From Pseudocitrobacter vendiensis (GTDB lineage Bacteria; Pseudomonadota; Gammaproteobacteria; Enterobacterales; Enterobacteriaceae), in assembly GCF_943590815.1 (NCBI RefSeq), contig NZ_CALSBS010000003.1, forward strand, positions 248,001 through 312,000: a DNA stretch of 64,000 nucleotides. Reading direction: 5' to 3'. This document shows positions 37,125 through 46,399 of the stretch, piece by piece. Both the position numbers and the translations under genes were made by a program. Position 1 is the first letter of the stretch. Every line of letters begins with the position of its first letter. Under the pieces are notes generated by a model, which saw only the letters and a program-made list of their open reading frames with translations, did not search any database and was not told the origin of the DNA.

Positions 37125-37787
37125 TTACTGAAGAGGGCTTAAGGTGATTTCAACGCGACGGTTCTGCGCTTTGCCTGCTTCGGTGCTGTTGCTGGCGATA
37201 GGATTAGCCGGGCCCATCCCGCTGGTGCGAATACGTGTTGCCGCTACGCCCTGAGTAATCAGCGAGCTGGCGACGGAATCAGCACGCTGCTGAGACAGTC
37301 GCATATTCAGGTCCTGGCCGCCGGTGCTGTCGGTGTAGCCAATCACATTTACCGCGGTTTTTTCATACTCTTTCAGTACCATCGCCACGCCGGTCAGGGT
37401 ATTTGCGCCCGCCGGTTTCAGCGTTGCGCTGCTGCTGTCGAAGGTGACATTGCTCGGCATGTTTAACACGATGTTGTCGCCATTTCGCGTCACGCTGACG
37501 CCCGTTCCCTGCATTTTATCGCGCAGTTTGGCTTCCTGCACATCCATGTAGTAACCGACGCCGCCGCCGAGGGCCGCGCCTGCTGCCGCACCAATCAATG
37601 CACCTTTACCGCGATCTTTCTTCGACGAAGAGAGTGCGCCAACGCCCGCCCCGACCAGAGAGCCGATCCCGGCGCCAATGCCGGATTTGCCCGCTTCGCG
37701 CTCACCGGTATAAGGGTTAGTGGTGCAGCCAGAAACTGCCAGAGCTCCGCTCACAACGGCAGCAATCATCAGTACGCTTTTTTTCAT
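37125..37787 (-). CDS. yiaD: YiaD, OmpA-family outer membrane lipoprotein
   Basis: A 220-residue lipoprotein. The signal peptide ends in AVSGC (Cys21). A glycine-zipper segment follows (GAAAGAALGGGVGYY near residue 67), and the C-terminal OmpA-like peptidoglycan-binding domain covers about 105-220, with VIGYTDSTGGQDLNMRLSQQ and NRRVEITL. It likely links the outer membrane to peptidoglycan. E. coli YiaD is the same size; its overproduction suppresses bamD mutations. Monocistronic and divergent from bisC. Confidence 0.95.
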   Translation of the reverse strand: MKKSVLMIAAVVSGALAVSGCTTNPYTGEREAGKSGIGAGIGSLVGAGVGALSSSKKDRGKGALIGAAAGAALGGGVGYYMDVQEAKLRDKMQGTGVSVTRNGDNIVLNMPSNVTFDSSSATLKPAGANTLTGVAMVLKEYEKTAVNVIGYTDSTGGQDLNMRLSQQRADSVASSLITQGVAATRIRTSGMGPANPIASNSTEAGKAQNRRVEITLSPLQ

Positions 37788-37954
37788 CTTAATTCCTTAA
37801 TCCTTTTTTATTCTTTGCCACGGTGACCGTGACGGTTGATTATGACGTGGAAAGAAGCGGAAAATTCCCTCTATAACTCCGATTTATGTAAAAAATAATG
37901 AGTGATGGTTAATTCATCACCACAACACCTGCATCGAATACTCAGGAGCACGCT

Positions 37955-40288
37955 TTGGCTACTACAGCGAAAACGCACACCATCTTAACTGCCGCCCACT
38001 GGGGCCCCATGCTTGTCGAGACGGACGGTGAAACCGTTTTTTCCTCGCGCGGGGCGCTTGAAACCTCGTTTGTTAACTCTTTGCAAAGCGCCGTGCGCGA
38101 TCAGGTGCACAGTAAAACGCGGGTACGTTACCCGATGGTGCGCAAAGGCTATCTGGCCTCGCCAGCGTCACCTAAGGGGGTGCGCGGGCAGGATGAATTC
38201 GTGCGGGTGAGCTGGGACGAGGCGCTGGATCTCATACACGCGCAGCACAAACGTATTCGCGAAACGTATGGACCGTCCTCAATTTTTGCCGGTTCCTACG
38301 GCTGGCGATCCAATGGCGTGCTCCACAAAGCGGCGACGCTGCTACAGCGCTATATGAGCCTGGCGGGCGGTTACACCGGGCACCTGGGGGATTACTCGAC
38401 CGGCGCGGCACAGGCCATCATGCCGCACGTGGTCGGCGGCAACGAAGTGTATCAGCAGCAAACCAGCTGGCCGCTGGTGCTGGAGCATACGGACGTGGTG
38501 GTGCTGTGGAGTGCCAACCCGCTGAATACCCTGAAAATTGCCTGGAATGCTTCGGATGAACAAGGCATTCCTTACTTTGAACAACTGCGCAAAAGCGGCA
38601 AGCGCCTGATCTGCATCGATCCGATGCGATCGGAAACGGTTGATTTCTTCGGCGAGTCGATGGAATGGATTGCGCCACACATGGGCACTGACGTGGCGAT
38701 GATGCTTGGCATTGCCCATACGCTGGTGGAAAACGACTGGCATGATGCGCAATTCCTCGCACGCTGTACGACCGGATTCGACACATTTGCAAAATACTTG
38801 CTCGGTGAGCGCGACAATCAGCCGAAAACCGCCGAATGGGCATCAGCCATTTGTGGCGTAAGTGCGGCTAAAATCCGTGAACTGGCGAAACTGTTCCGCG
38901 AAAATACCACCATGTTAATGGCGGGCTGGGGCATGCAGCGTCAGCAGTTCGGCGAACAAAAGCACTGGATGGTGGTGACGCTCGCCGCCATGCTGGGGCA
39001 AATCGGTACGCCGGGCGGGGGCTTTGGGCTCTCCTATCACTTTGCCAACGGCGGCAACCCGACGCGCCGCGCAGCCGTGCTGGCGTCGATGCAGGGCGCG
39101 GTAAAAGGGGGAGTGGATGCGGTTGATAAAATTCCCGTCGCGCGGATTGTCGAGGCACTGGAAAACCCCGGCGCACCGTATCAGCACAACGGCATGGACA
39201 GGCACTTCCCGGATATCCGTTTTGTCTGGTGGGCGGGTGGGGCTAACTTTACCCATCATCAGGACACCAACCGCTTAATTCGTGCCTGGCAGCGCCCGGA
39301 GCTGGTGGTGATTTCCGAGTGCAACTGGACGGCGGCGGCGCGTCATGCCGATATTGTTCTGCCCGCCACCACCTCTTTTGAGCGCAACGATCTGACTATG
39401 ACCGGTGATTACAGTAATCAGCACCTGGTGCCGATGAAGCGCGTGGTGATGCCACGGGGTGAAGCGCGCGATGATTTTGAGGTATTTGCTGAGCTGAGTG
39501 AGCGCTGGGAAACGGGTGGGCGTGAGCGTTTCACCGAAGGCAAAAGTGACCTGCAATGGCTGGAAACGTTCTATCGCATCGCCGCAGAGCGGGGCGCCAG
39601 CCAGCAGGTTACGCTGCCGCCGTTTACAGATTTCTGGCAGGCGAATCAGCTAATCGAAATGCCGACCAGCGAACAAAACGCGCAGTTTGTCCGTTTCGCG
39701 GCCTTCCGTGCCGATCCGCAGGCCAATCCGTTGAAAACACCGAGCGGGAAAATCGAAATTTATTCTGAACGTATCGCCAGCTTCAACTATGCCGATTGTC
39801 CGCCGCATCCGATGTGGCTGGAACCGGATGAATGGCACGGTAATGCCGAGCCGCAGCAGTTGCAGTTGCTCTCCGCGCATCCGGCGCATCGCCTGCACAG
39901 CCAGCTCAACCATACGTCCCTGCGCGAGCAGTATGCGGTCGCGGGGCGTGAACCGCTTACCCTGCATCCGCAGGATGCGCGTGCACGAAATATTCAGGAT
40001 GGCGATGTGGTGCGCGTATGGAATCACCGCGGGCAGGTGCTGGCGGGCGCGGTGGTGAGCGATGGCATAAAGCCTGGCGTGATGTGCCTGCATGAAGGCG
40101 CATGGCCGGATCTGGATCTTAAGGCCGGGGGCATCTGTAAAAACGGTGCAGTCAACGTACTGACCAAAGACCTCCCCAGCTCGAAGCTGGGGAATGGCTG
40201 CGCGGGCAATACGGCGCTGGCGTGGGTAGAGAAATACAGCGGCCCGGCGCTTACGCTAACGGCGTTTGATCCGCCTGCCAACGCATAA
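37955..40288 (+). CDS. bisC: Biotin sulfoxide reductase BisC
   Basis: A 777-residue cytoplasmic molybdopterin oxidoreductase of the DMSO reductase family. It reduces biotin sulfoxide and methionine sulfoxide. The molybdenum ligand is S148 in [10 protein letters not shown]; other cofactor-binding segments are [27 protein letters not shown] and the C-terminal [12 protein letters not shown]. There is no N-terminal iron-sulfur motif and no twin-arginine signal, as expected. The best start is TTG at 37955, seven bases after AGGAG; no in-frame ATG lies close. Its last 38 bases overlap the convergent yiaC. Confidence 0.95.
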   Translation: MATTAKTHTILTAAHWGPMLVETDGETVFSSRGALETSFVNSLQSAVRDQVHSKTRVRYPMVRKGYLASPASPKGVRGQDEFVRVSWDEALDLIHAQHKRIRETYGPSSIFAGSYGWRSNGVLHKAATLLQRYMSLAGGYTGHLGDYSTGAAQAIMPHVVGGNEVYQQQTSWPLVLEHTDVVVLWSANPLNTLKIAWNASDEQGIPYFEQLRKSGKRLICIDPMRSETVDFFGESMEWIAPHMGTDVAMMLGIAHTLVENDWHDAQFLARCTTGFDTFAKYLLGERDNQPKTAEWASAICGVSAAKIRELAKLFRENTTMLMAGWGMQRQQFGEQKHWMVVTLAAMLGQIGTPGGGFGLSYHFANGGNPTRRAAVLASMQGAVKGGVDAVDKIPVARIVEALENPGAPYQHNGMDRHFPDIRFVWWAGGANFTHHQDTNRLIRAWQRPELVVISECNWTAAARHADIVLPATTSFERNDLTMTGDYSNQHLVPMKRVVMPRGEARDDFEVFAELSERWETGGRERFTEGKSDLQWLETFYRIAAERGASQQVTLPPFTDFWQANQLIEMPTSEQNAQFVRFAAFRADPQANPLKTPSGKIEIYSERIASFNYADCPPHPMWLEPDEWHGNAEPQQLQLLSAHPAHRLHSQLNHTSLREQYAVAGREPLTLHPQDARARNIQDGDVVRVWNHRGQVLAGAVVSDGIKPGVMCLHEGAWPDLDLKAGGICKNGAVNVLTKDLPSSKLGNGCAGNTALAWVEKYSGPALTLTAFDPPANA

Positions 40289-40697
40289 TCCAGGTGGGAT
40301 GTTTGGTCTCCTCCTGCCATGCGCCGTCTTCAATGCGAAAGCCGAGCGCATGGTAGAAATTCACCGCGCGGCCATTTTTCTGATACACCTCCAGGCTTAA
40401 CATCGGGTAGCGCTGCTTAACTTCGTTGAGCAGCGCGCTGCCAATGCCGCGATGCAGCGCCTGCGGTGCCACGAACAACGCCCCAACAAACTGGTTATCC
40501 ATCACGCTGATAAACCCCAACAGGGTATCATTTTCTTCCCACACCCAGGTTTGTGCCGCCGGTAGGTAAACGTCGCGTACCAGCGCGAGGCTGTCGTGCC
40601 AGTACTGCTCATCAATAAAAGGATGCGCGAAGGTGGTGCTTTCCAGCCACAGCGTGAGCACCGGGTCGAGAGATTTAGCTGTCCACTTGCGGATCAT
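40251..40697 (-). CDS. yiaC: YiaC, GNAT-family acetyltransferase
   Basis: A 148-residue GNAT protein. The acetyl-CoA-binding core is visible ([21 protein letters not shown], about 72-92) and the final strand [20 protein letters not shown]. coli YiaC is a protein lysine acetyltransferase. It follows tag on the minus strand with a 23-base overlap and overlaps bisC by 38 bases on the opposite strand. Confidence 0.93.
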   Translation of the reverse strand: MIRKWTAKSLDPVLTLWLESTTFAHPFIDEQYWHDSLALVRDVYLPAAQTWVWEENDTLLGFISVMDNQFVGALFVAPQALHRGIGSALLNEVKQRYPMLSLEVYQKNGRAVNFYHALGFRIEDGAWQEETKHPTWIMRWQADQTPLA

Positions 40698-41256
40698 GCT
40701 GGCCTCCGGGATGGCAGAAACAGCCCGTTACGTGATCGTTCACCAGCCCGCACGCCTGCATAAAGGAGTAGCAAATGGTCGTGCCGACAAATTTAAAGCC
40801 ACGTTTTTTCAGCGCTTTTGATAAGGCATCGGAGGCGGGCGTCGATGTAGGAATGCCGGAGAGCTCTGCCGCCTGGGTGACGATGGGCGTGTTATCCACG
40901 AACGACCAGACGAAATCGACAAAGGGCTCGCCATTCTCTTCCATCGCCAGATACGCGCGTGCGTTACCAATGATGGCCTGAATTTTCCCGCGATGGCGAA
41001 TAATTCCGGCATCCAGCACCAGCCGCTCAACATCTTCTTCCGTCATGGCCGCAACCTTGCGCGGGTCGAAATGGTGGAAAGCGTGACGGTAGTTTTCGCG
41101 TTTCTTAAGTACCGTTATCCACGAAAGCCCGGCCTGCTGGCCTTCAAGGCAAATCATTTCAAATAGCTGCTGCCCGTCTTTCTGCGCAACGCCCCACTCC
41201 TTGTCGTGATAGTCGATATAGAGTGGGTCCTGACTGACCCAACCACAACGCTGCAT
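40675..41256 (-). CDS. tag: DNA-3-methyladenine glycosylase I
   Basis: A 193-residue DNA repair enzyme that removes 3-methyladenine from alkylated DNA. The zinc-snap residues C4 and H17 are at the N-terminus (MQRCGWVSQDPLY, YHDKEWG) and the matching His and Cys in NDHVTGCF near the end. The ATG at 41256 with AGGAGA upstream matches the E. coli start; the frame is open further upstream but without homology. It is slightly longer at the C-terminus than E. coli Tag (187). Operon with yiaC. Confidence 0.96.
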   Translation of the reverse strand: MQRCGWVSQDPLYIDYHDKEWGVAQKDGQQLFEMICLEGQQAGLSWITVLKKRENYRHAFHHFDPRKVAAMTEEDVERLVLDAGIIRHRGKIQAIIGNARAYLAMEENGEPFVDFVWSFVDNTPIVTQAAELSGIPTSTPASDALSKALKKRGFKFVGTTICYSFMQACGLVNDHVTGCFCHPGGQHDPQVDS

Positions 41257-41409
41257 ACCCTTCTCCTGTTTCATGGTCCTGACCTGATAATAAAACCTGC
41301 AAATCATGCTTGACGCCAGAAATAAAAAGACAATATTTAATACAGGGATACACACCCCCTAAAAACATAACAATATCGCCGGGTTCGGCTCTTTTCTGGA
41401 GTCGCTTGA

Positions 41410-42108
41410 ATGATTGATAAGAAATGCACTGGCTTTCGACCAGGTGTTTTGACGGCGCCTGTCTTTATTTGCTTATTATTTGCAGCTTCGGCGCACGCCT
41501 GGCAGCAAGAATATATCGTGACTGACACAGAAAGTCGTACCGCTGAACGCTATACATGGGATAGCGATCACCAACCGCGCTATGACGATATTCTGGCGGA
41601 ACGTATCAAGGCTGCCAGCGATGGGCCCGGTCTGGCGATGACGATGCCGGACGAGACGCCGCTGGACGCGACCAAATCAATGAGCATTGGCTGGAACATG
41701 CCGCTGACCGCGGGCCTGACGACCGGGCCGGTTGCTGCATGGCGTTACGATGGCTCGCCTGCCTCTGTGTTTAATGACTCGGGTGATAATGGCAGTTATA
41801 CCGACCCAATGTGGCATGCCAGCATCAGTACGCTGGGCTGGCGAGTGGACTCCCGCTCCTGGTGGGGGGTTCATCCGTGGGCGCAGGTCAGTTATAACCA
41901 ACAGTATGGCGAAAATCAGTGGAAAGCCCAGTCCGGCCTTAATCGCATGCCGGGCACCAATCAGGAAGGCAACTGGGTCGATGTGACGCTGGGGGCTGAT
42001 ATGTTTCTTAATCAACATGTTGCTGCGTATGCGGCTCTGTCGCAGGCGGACAACATGACCACCGGTTCCAACTACCTCTATACCATGGGGGTGAGCGCTC
42101 GCTTTTAG
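41410..42108 (+). CDS. yhjY: YhjY, autotransporter beta-barrel domain protein
   Basis: A 232-residue exported protein, similar to E. coli YhjY (234). A signal peptide (to about residue 30, ending ASAHA) is followed by amphipathic beta strands and a terminal GVSARF, the Phe-ended pattern of outer membrane barrels. It looks like the barrel of a GDSL-esterase autotransporter without the passenger domain. Role unknown. GGAG lies upstream of the ATG. An exact 10-bp stem GATGGCGCGG/CCGCGCCATC (42116-42143) follows the stop. Confidence 0.9.
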   Translation: MIDKKCTGFRPGVLTAPVFICLLFAASAHAWQQEYIVTDTESRTAERYTWDSDHQPRYDDILAERIKAASDGPGLAMTMPDETPLDATKSMSIGWNMPLTAGLTTGPVAAWRYDGSPASVFNDSGDNGSYTDPMWHASISTLGWRVDSRSWWGVHPWAQVSYNQQYGENQWKAQSGLNRMPGTNQEGNWVDVTLGADMFLNQHVAAYAALSQADNMTTGSNYLYTMGVSARF

Positions 42109-42162
42109 ATTGTCGGATGGCGCGGGCGACAGACCGCGCCATCGGGCATAAGCTGCACGCAA

Positions 42163-42214
42163 TGTCATTCATTCCACTCTCAGTGCATTTCATTCCGTCC
42201 TCAACGCACTTCAT
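42163..42214 (+). promoter_or_regulatory. Three phased YpdB-type repeats upstream of yhjX
   Basis: TGTCATTCAT (42163), TGCATTTCAT (42184) and CGCACTTCAT (42205) follow each other with exact 11-base spacers, a 21-base period. YpdB of E. coli binds direct repeats of GGCATTTCAT with an 11-base spacer ahead of yhjX. Here a third unit is present in the same phase. Confidence 0.75.
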
Positions 42215-42285
42215 GCCTTTTTCCCCCATGGAATACGCGGGTTTCGTTATCGTAGCCGCAGTTAATTCAAGAAGGCATCTTCATC

Positions 42286-43491
42286 ATGAACGCTGCAACT
42301 CAAAATCATACTCGCTGGCTGACGCTTATCGGCACCATCATTACCCAGTTCGCGCTGGGGTCAGTTTACACCTGGAGTCTGTTTAACAGTTCGCTCTCGA
42401 GCAAGCTGGATGCGCCGGTCAGCCAGGTCGCTTTCTCCTTCGGTTTATTAAGTCTTGGCCTCGCGCTTTCGTCCTCTGTGGCCGGCAAATTACAGGAACG
42501 TTTTGGCGTAAAACGCGTCACCATGGCTTCCGGGATTTTGCTGGGCGTCGGCTTTTTCCTGACGGCGCACTCTAACAGCCTGATGATGCTGTGGCTGAGC
42601 GCAGGTGTGCTGGTTGGCCTCGCCGACGGCGCGGGCTATCTGCTGACGCTCTCCAACTGCGTGAAATGGTTCCCGGAACGTAAAGGGCTGATTTCCGCGT
42701 TTGCTATCGGTTCTTACGGTTTAGGCAGCCTCGGTTTTAAATTCATCGACAGCCACCTGCTGGAAACTGTCGGCCTGGAAAAAACCTTCATGATTTGGGG
42801 CGCGATTGTACTGGTGATGATCGTCTTCGGCGCGATGCTGATGACCGATGCGCCGCAGCAGGAAGTGAAAAGCGTTAACGGCGTGGTCGAAAATGACTTC
42901 ACTCTGGCGCAGTCCATGCGTAAACCACAGTACTGGATGCTGGCGGTGATGTTCCTGACTGCCTGCATGAGCGGCCTGTATGTCATTGGTGTGGCGAAAG
43001 ATATTGCCCAGGGCATGGTACATCTGGATATCGCTACGGCGGCGAACGCAGTGACCATCATCTCTATTGCTAACCTGAGCGGTCGTCTGGTGCTGGGTAT
43101 CCTGTCCGATAAAATCTCCCGTATCCGTGTCATTACTATCGGTCAGGTGATTTCGCTGGTGGGGATGGCCGCGCTGCTCTTCGCTCCGCTTAATGCCACC
43201 ACCTTCTTCGCCGCCATCGCCTGTGTGGCCTTTAACTTCGGCGGTACCATCACCGTGTTCCCATCGCTGGTGAGTGAGTTCTTCGGTCTGAACAATCTGG
43301 CGAAAAACTACGGTGTGATTTACTTAGGTTTCGGTATCGGCAGCATCTGCGGTTCGTTGATTGCCTCACTGTTCGGCGGCTTCTACGTGACCTTCTGCGT
43401 TATCTTCGCTCTGCTGATTATCTCGCTGGCGCTGTCTACCACGATTCGTCAGCCGGCCCAGCCAACACTGCGCCAGATTCACGCGCACTAA
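42286..43491 (+). CDS. yhjX: YhjX, OFA-family MFS transporter induced by pyruvate
   Basis: A 401-residue major facilitator (oxalate/formate antiporter group) with 12 helices; E. coli YhjX has 402. Helix 1 contains FALGSVYTWSLFN, and the loop segment LQERFGVKRVTM plus GYLLTLSNCVKWFPERKGL are OFA marks. In E. coli the YpdAB two-component system induces it when extracellular pyruvate is present; its substrate is unproven. Upstream repeats match that control. A strong terminator follows. Confidence 0.95.
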   Translation: MNAATQNHTRWLTLIGTIITQFALGSVYTWSLFNSSLSSKLDAPVSQVAFSFGLLSLGLALSSSVAGKLQERFGVKRVTMASGILLGVGFFLTAHSNSLMMLWLSAGVLVGLADGAGYLLTLSNCVKWFPERKGLISAFAIGSYGLGSLGFKFIDSHLLETVGLEKTFMIWGAIVLVMIVFGAMLMTDAPQQEVKSVNGVVENDFTLAQSMRKPQYWMLAVMFLTACMSGLYVIGVAKDIAQGMVHLDIATAANAVTIISIANLSGRLVLGILSDKISRIRVITIGQVISLVGMAALLFAPLNATTFFAAIACVAFNFGGTITVFPSLVSEFFGLNNLAKNYGVIYLGFGIGSICGSLIASLFGGFYVTFCVIFALLIISLALSTTIRQPAQPTLRQIHAH

Positions 43492-43504
43492 TTGCAAGTC
43501 CGAA

Positions 43505-43535
43505 AAAAGAGGAGCTATGCTCCTCTTTTGCTGTT
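43505..43535 (+). terminator. Intrinsic terminator of yhjX
   Basis: AAAAGAGGAGC-TAT-GCTCCTCTTTT (43505-43529) forms an 11-bp stem with T-rich tail TTTTGCTGTTTTT. Confidence 0.88.
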
Positions 43536-43744
43536 TTTAACCCCTCTTTTGTCCGCTACCGCACTTGCTTTTTTGTAAATATCTGTAGCCAAAACACACA
43601 TCATTGCCACTTTTCCCTCTGACTGTGGTCTACTTAGCCGCGCGTGTACCGAATGGACTCTATTACTTCCGCACAATTTGCCTGATGCGCGTACCCGGAT
43701 GGTATAGCGCTGATCTGTTGTTCCCTTTTTTCAGGGTTATTTGC

Positions 43745-45436
43745 ATGCGATATTTAAAAACGATGTCTCAGCAGACGCTGTGCTGGCTGCTGGCGGTCTA
43801 CATCGGTCTGTTTATGAATGCCTCAGTCTTCCTGCGTCGCTTTGAAGGCTACGCTCAGGACCTCACTTTCTGGAAAGGCGTTGCGGCTATCGTAGAGATG
43901 CTTGCCGCCGTTCTGATCTGCTTCTTCTTGCTGCGTGTTCTGTCGTTACTCGGTAGACGGGTCTGGCAGGTACTGGCGTCGTTGCTGGTGCTGATCTCCG
44001 CTGGCGCCTGTTATTACATGACCACCATGAACGTCATGATTGGCTACGGCATTGTCGCGTCGGTGATGACGACGGATATCGATCTGTCAAAAGAAGTGGT
44101 TGGCTGGACACTGGTTATCTCAGTGGTGCTGATAAGCGCTATTCCGCTGTTCCTCATCTGGTTTAACGGCAGCAACATGACGCTGTGGCGTCAGATTCGC
44201 ACCCCGAAACAGCGCTGGCGCAGCGTGCTGGTCGTGCTGCTGGCCGGCCTGATGGTCTGGGGCCCCGTTCGTTTTCTTGATACGCGCCAGAAGCGTGATG
44301 ACCGTATCGCAGGCGTGGATATGCCGAGCTACGGTGGCGTACTGGCCAACTCCTACCTGCCGTCTAACTGGCTCTCAGCGCTGGGGCTTTACGCTTTTGC
44401 CCAGGTGGATGAGTCATCGGATAACAAATCGCTGATGAATCCGGTTAAGAAATTCACCTATACGCCGACGCAAAACCTCGACGATATCTATGTGATTTTT
44501 ATCATCGGCGAAACCACTCGCTGGGATCACATGGGGATGCTGGGTTACGAACGCGACACTACGCCAAAACTCTCTAAAGAGAAGAACCTGGTGATGTACC
44601 GTGGTTACTCCTGTGACACCGCGACCAAGTTGTCGCTGCGCTGCATGTTTGTGCGTGAAGGTGGGGCGGAAGATAATCCGCAGCGTACGCTCAAAGAGCA
44701 GAACGTCTTTGCGGTGCTTAAGCAGTTAGGTTTCAGTTCTGATCTGTATGCGATGCAGAGCGAGATGTGGTTCTACACCAACACGATGGCGGATAACATC
44801 GCCTACCGTGAGCAGATCGCCGCTGAACCGCGTAACCGGGGTAAAGCCGTGGACGATATGCTGCTGTCGAGCGAAGTTCAGCGTTCGCTGGATGATAACC
44901 CGCAGGGTAAACACCTGATTGTGTTGCACACTAAAGGGTCGCATTACAACTATACTCAGCGTTACCCACGCGCATTCGCTAAGTGGGGGCCAGAGTGTTA
45001 TGCCGTCGATCGTAAGTGTCCGAAAGACCTGATGATCAACTCGTTTGATAACTCCATCACCTATGTCGATCATTTTATCGATAACATTATCGATCAGGTG
45101 CGCGATAAGAAAGCGATCGTGTTCTACGCCTCTGACCACGGTGAGTCGATTGAAGAACGCGAGCACCTGCATGGCACCCCACGCCATATGGCCCCGCCGG
45201 AGCAGTTCCGCGTGCCGATGATGGTGTGGATGTCGGATAAATATCTGGAGAATCCCTCGAATGCTGCGGCCTTTGCCCAGTTGAAGAAGGAAGCGGATAT
45301 GAAGCAGCCGCGTCGTCATGTCGAGCTGTATGACACCATTATGGGCTGCCTTGGTTACACCTCGCCAAACGGCGGGATTAACGAGAATAACAACTGGTGT
45401 CACATCCCGGATGCCAGCAAGAAAGCCACGAATTAA
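43745..45436 (+). CDS. eptB: Kdo2-lipid A phosphoethanolamine 7-transferase EptB
   Basis: A 563-residue inner membrane enzyme, the E. coli length with the ATG at 43745; the frame is open upstream to 43604 but that part has no homology. Five N-terminal transmembrane helices (to about residue 185) precede a periplasmic sulfatase-fold domain with IIGETTRWDHMG, the nucleophile Thr in CDTATKLSLRC, and YASDHGESIEEREHLHGTPR metal ligands. It adds phosphoethanolamine to the outer Kdo of lipopolysaccharide. In E. coli the MgrR small RNA represses it near the ribosome site. Confidence 0.96.
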   Translation: MRYLKTMSQQTLCWLLAVYIGLFMNASVFLRRFEGYAQDLTFWKGVAAIVEMLAAVLICFFLLRVLSLLGRRVWQVLASLLVLISAGACYYMTTMNVMIGYGIVASVMTTDIDLSKEVVGWTLVISVVLISAIPLFLIWFNGSNMTLWRQIRTPKQRWRSVLVVLLAGLMVWGPVRFLDTRQKRDDRIAGVDMPSYGGVLANSYLPSNWLSALGLYAFAQVDESSDNKSLMNPVKKFTYTPTQNLDDIYVIFIIGETTRWDHMGMLGYERDTTPKLSKEKNLVMYRGYSCDTATKLSLRCMFVREGGAEDNPQRTLKEQNVFAVLKQLGFSSDLYAMQSEMWFYTNTMADNIAYREQIAAEPRNRGKAVDDMLLSSEVQRSLDDNPQGKHLIVLHTKGSHYNYTQRYPRAFAKWGPECYAVDRKCPKDLMINSFDNSITYVDHFIDNIIDQVRDKKAIVFYASDHGESIEEREHLHGTPRHMAPPEQFRVPMMVWMSDKYLENPSNAAAFAQLKKEADMKQPRRHVELYDTIMGCLGYTSPNGGINENNNWCHIPDASKKATN

Positions 45437-45486
45437 CCGGGATGGCGAGTTTCTCGCCGAACGAATGGCTTTTTTAAGGTAAGGGA

Positions 45487-45515
45487 TTGACGGGGATGCA
45501 TCACAGCAGTAAGAT
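45487..45515 (+). promoter_or_regulatory. Promoter of the tRNA-Pro gene
   Basis: TTGACG (45487-45492), 17-base spacer, TAAGAT (45510-45515), then the GC-rich discriminator GCGCCCC typical of stable RNA promoters under stringent control. It lies a dozen bases before the mature tRNA. Confidence 0.85.
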
Positions 45516-45527
45516 GCGCCCCGCATT

Positions 45528-45604
<77 letters not shown>

Positions 45605-45610
45605 AATTTG

Positions 45611-45639
45611 AAAAGCCCGCTCTTTGAGCGGGCTTTTTT
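45611..45639 (+). terminator. Terminator after tRNA-Pro
   Basis: AAAAGCCCGCTC-TTT-GAGCGGGCTTTT with six T at the end. Confidence 0.92.
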
Positions 45640-45660
45640 GCGTCTGGTGTTTGAAGACAA

Positions 45661-45826
45661 CCCTCACCCTAGCCCTCTCCCTGAGGGAGAGGGGACCGAT
45701 TGCATGCAAGTTTAAGGTTAGCGCTGGTTTTCTGCCTCCCCGTGAGGGAGAGGGGACCAATTGCACGCAGGTTTAGGTTCGTGCCGCTTTTCTCCCTCTC
45801 CCTGTGGGAGAGGGCCGGGGTGAGGG
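45661..45826. repeat. Palindromic repeat element with two tandem units (copy 2)
   Basis: The inverted ends are CCCTCACCCTAGCCCTCTCC(C) and GGGAGAGGGCCGGGGTGAGG(G); the right end is the exact complement of the left end of the copy at 34023. Inside, GAGGGAGAGGGGACC starts two units of 61 bases (45683, 45744), each with ACC(G/A)ATTGCA(T/C)GCA. The core GGGAGAGGGG ... ACCAAT ... TGCAC is shared with copy 1, though the two differ in detail. Confidence 0.78.
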
Positions 45827-46399
45827 CAACAGCGTGCGACGATCACACATAAGGCCCTTTACGCATCTGAATCACCGCGACCTCTCCATTTTGTGACCTA
45901 TTCCATTGCTTTTTTTTATACATAGTCAGATCTTTTTTTTCGTTGCTTATGGATAACCTCAGCATTTTCCCCTGTGCGTTTTAACGTTCGCGGTATTTAT
46001 CGCTCAGATAATCACCGTTCTGTGATTATTTTTTCATAATGTGATTAAACGTTAATCACTGACCACCCGGAAATATCAAGAACAAAACTCTGGCTCGTGG
46101 CGAGTAGCATAAATTTCTCTGCTGAAAATACCGCTCTGGAGTTTTTTTAATCTTTGCCTGCCAATTCTCACCCTCGTTGTAAATCCCGGATGAGTGTATT
46201 GACGTTTTCACATTCTGTTGACAGATTGTAGGGCACGAGGGGCATTTCAGGGAGGATCTGCGCTGCAACTCACACGCTCACCTGAAAGGAATCTCCATCC
46301 CCTGTAACGCCTTCGGGCACTACCGACCAGACCGGTTAAAAAACAAATAAAGGCTGGCGGAATAACAACAACACAACACACATAACCTGGAGCACAATA
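45827..46399 (+). promoter_or_regulatory. dppA upstream region with palindromes and CA-rich leader
   Basis: Within this 573-base gap, ATAATCAC-N6-GTGATTAT (46008-46029) runs into TTTTT, and GTGATTAA-ACG-TTAATCAC (46041-46059) follows 11 bases on. The end of the leader, ACAACAACACAACACACATA (46365 region), is the CA-rich type of site bound by the GcvB small RNA in E. coli dppA. Short frames here have no support. Confidence 0.5.

Noticed and set aside
46041-46059. GTGATTAA-ACG-TTAATCAC as a CRP site
   Set aside because: The TGTGA and TCAC elements are 11 bases apart rather than six, so CRP binding is unlikely.
46056-46268. A 70-codon frame upstream of dppA
   Set aside because: No ribosome site, no hydrophobic or family pattern, and it lies antisense in the long dpp leader.
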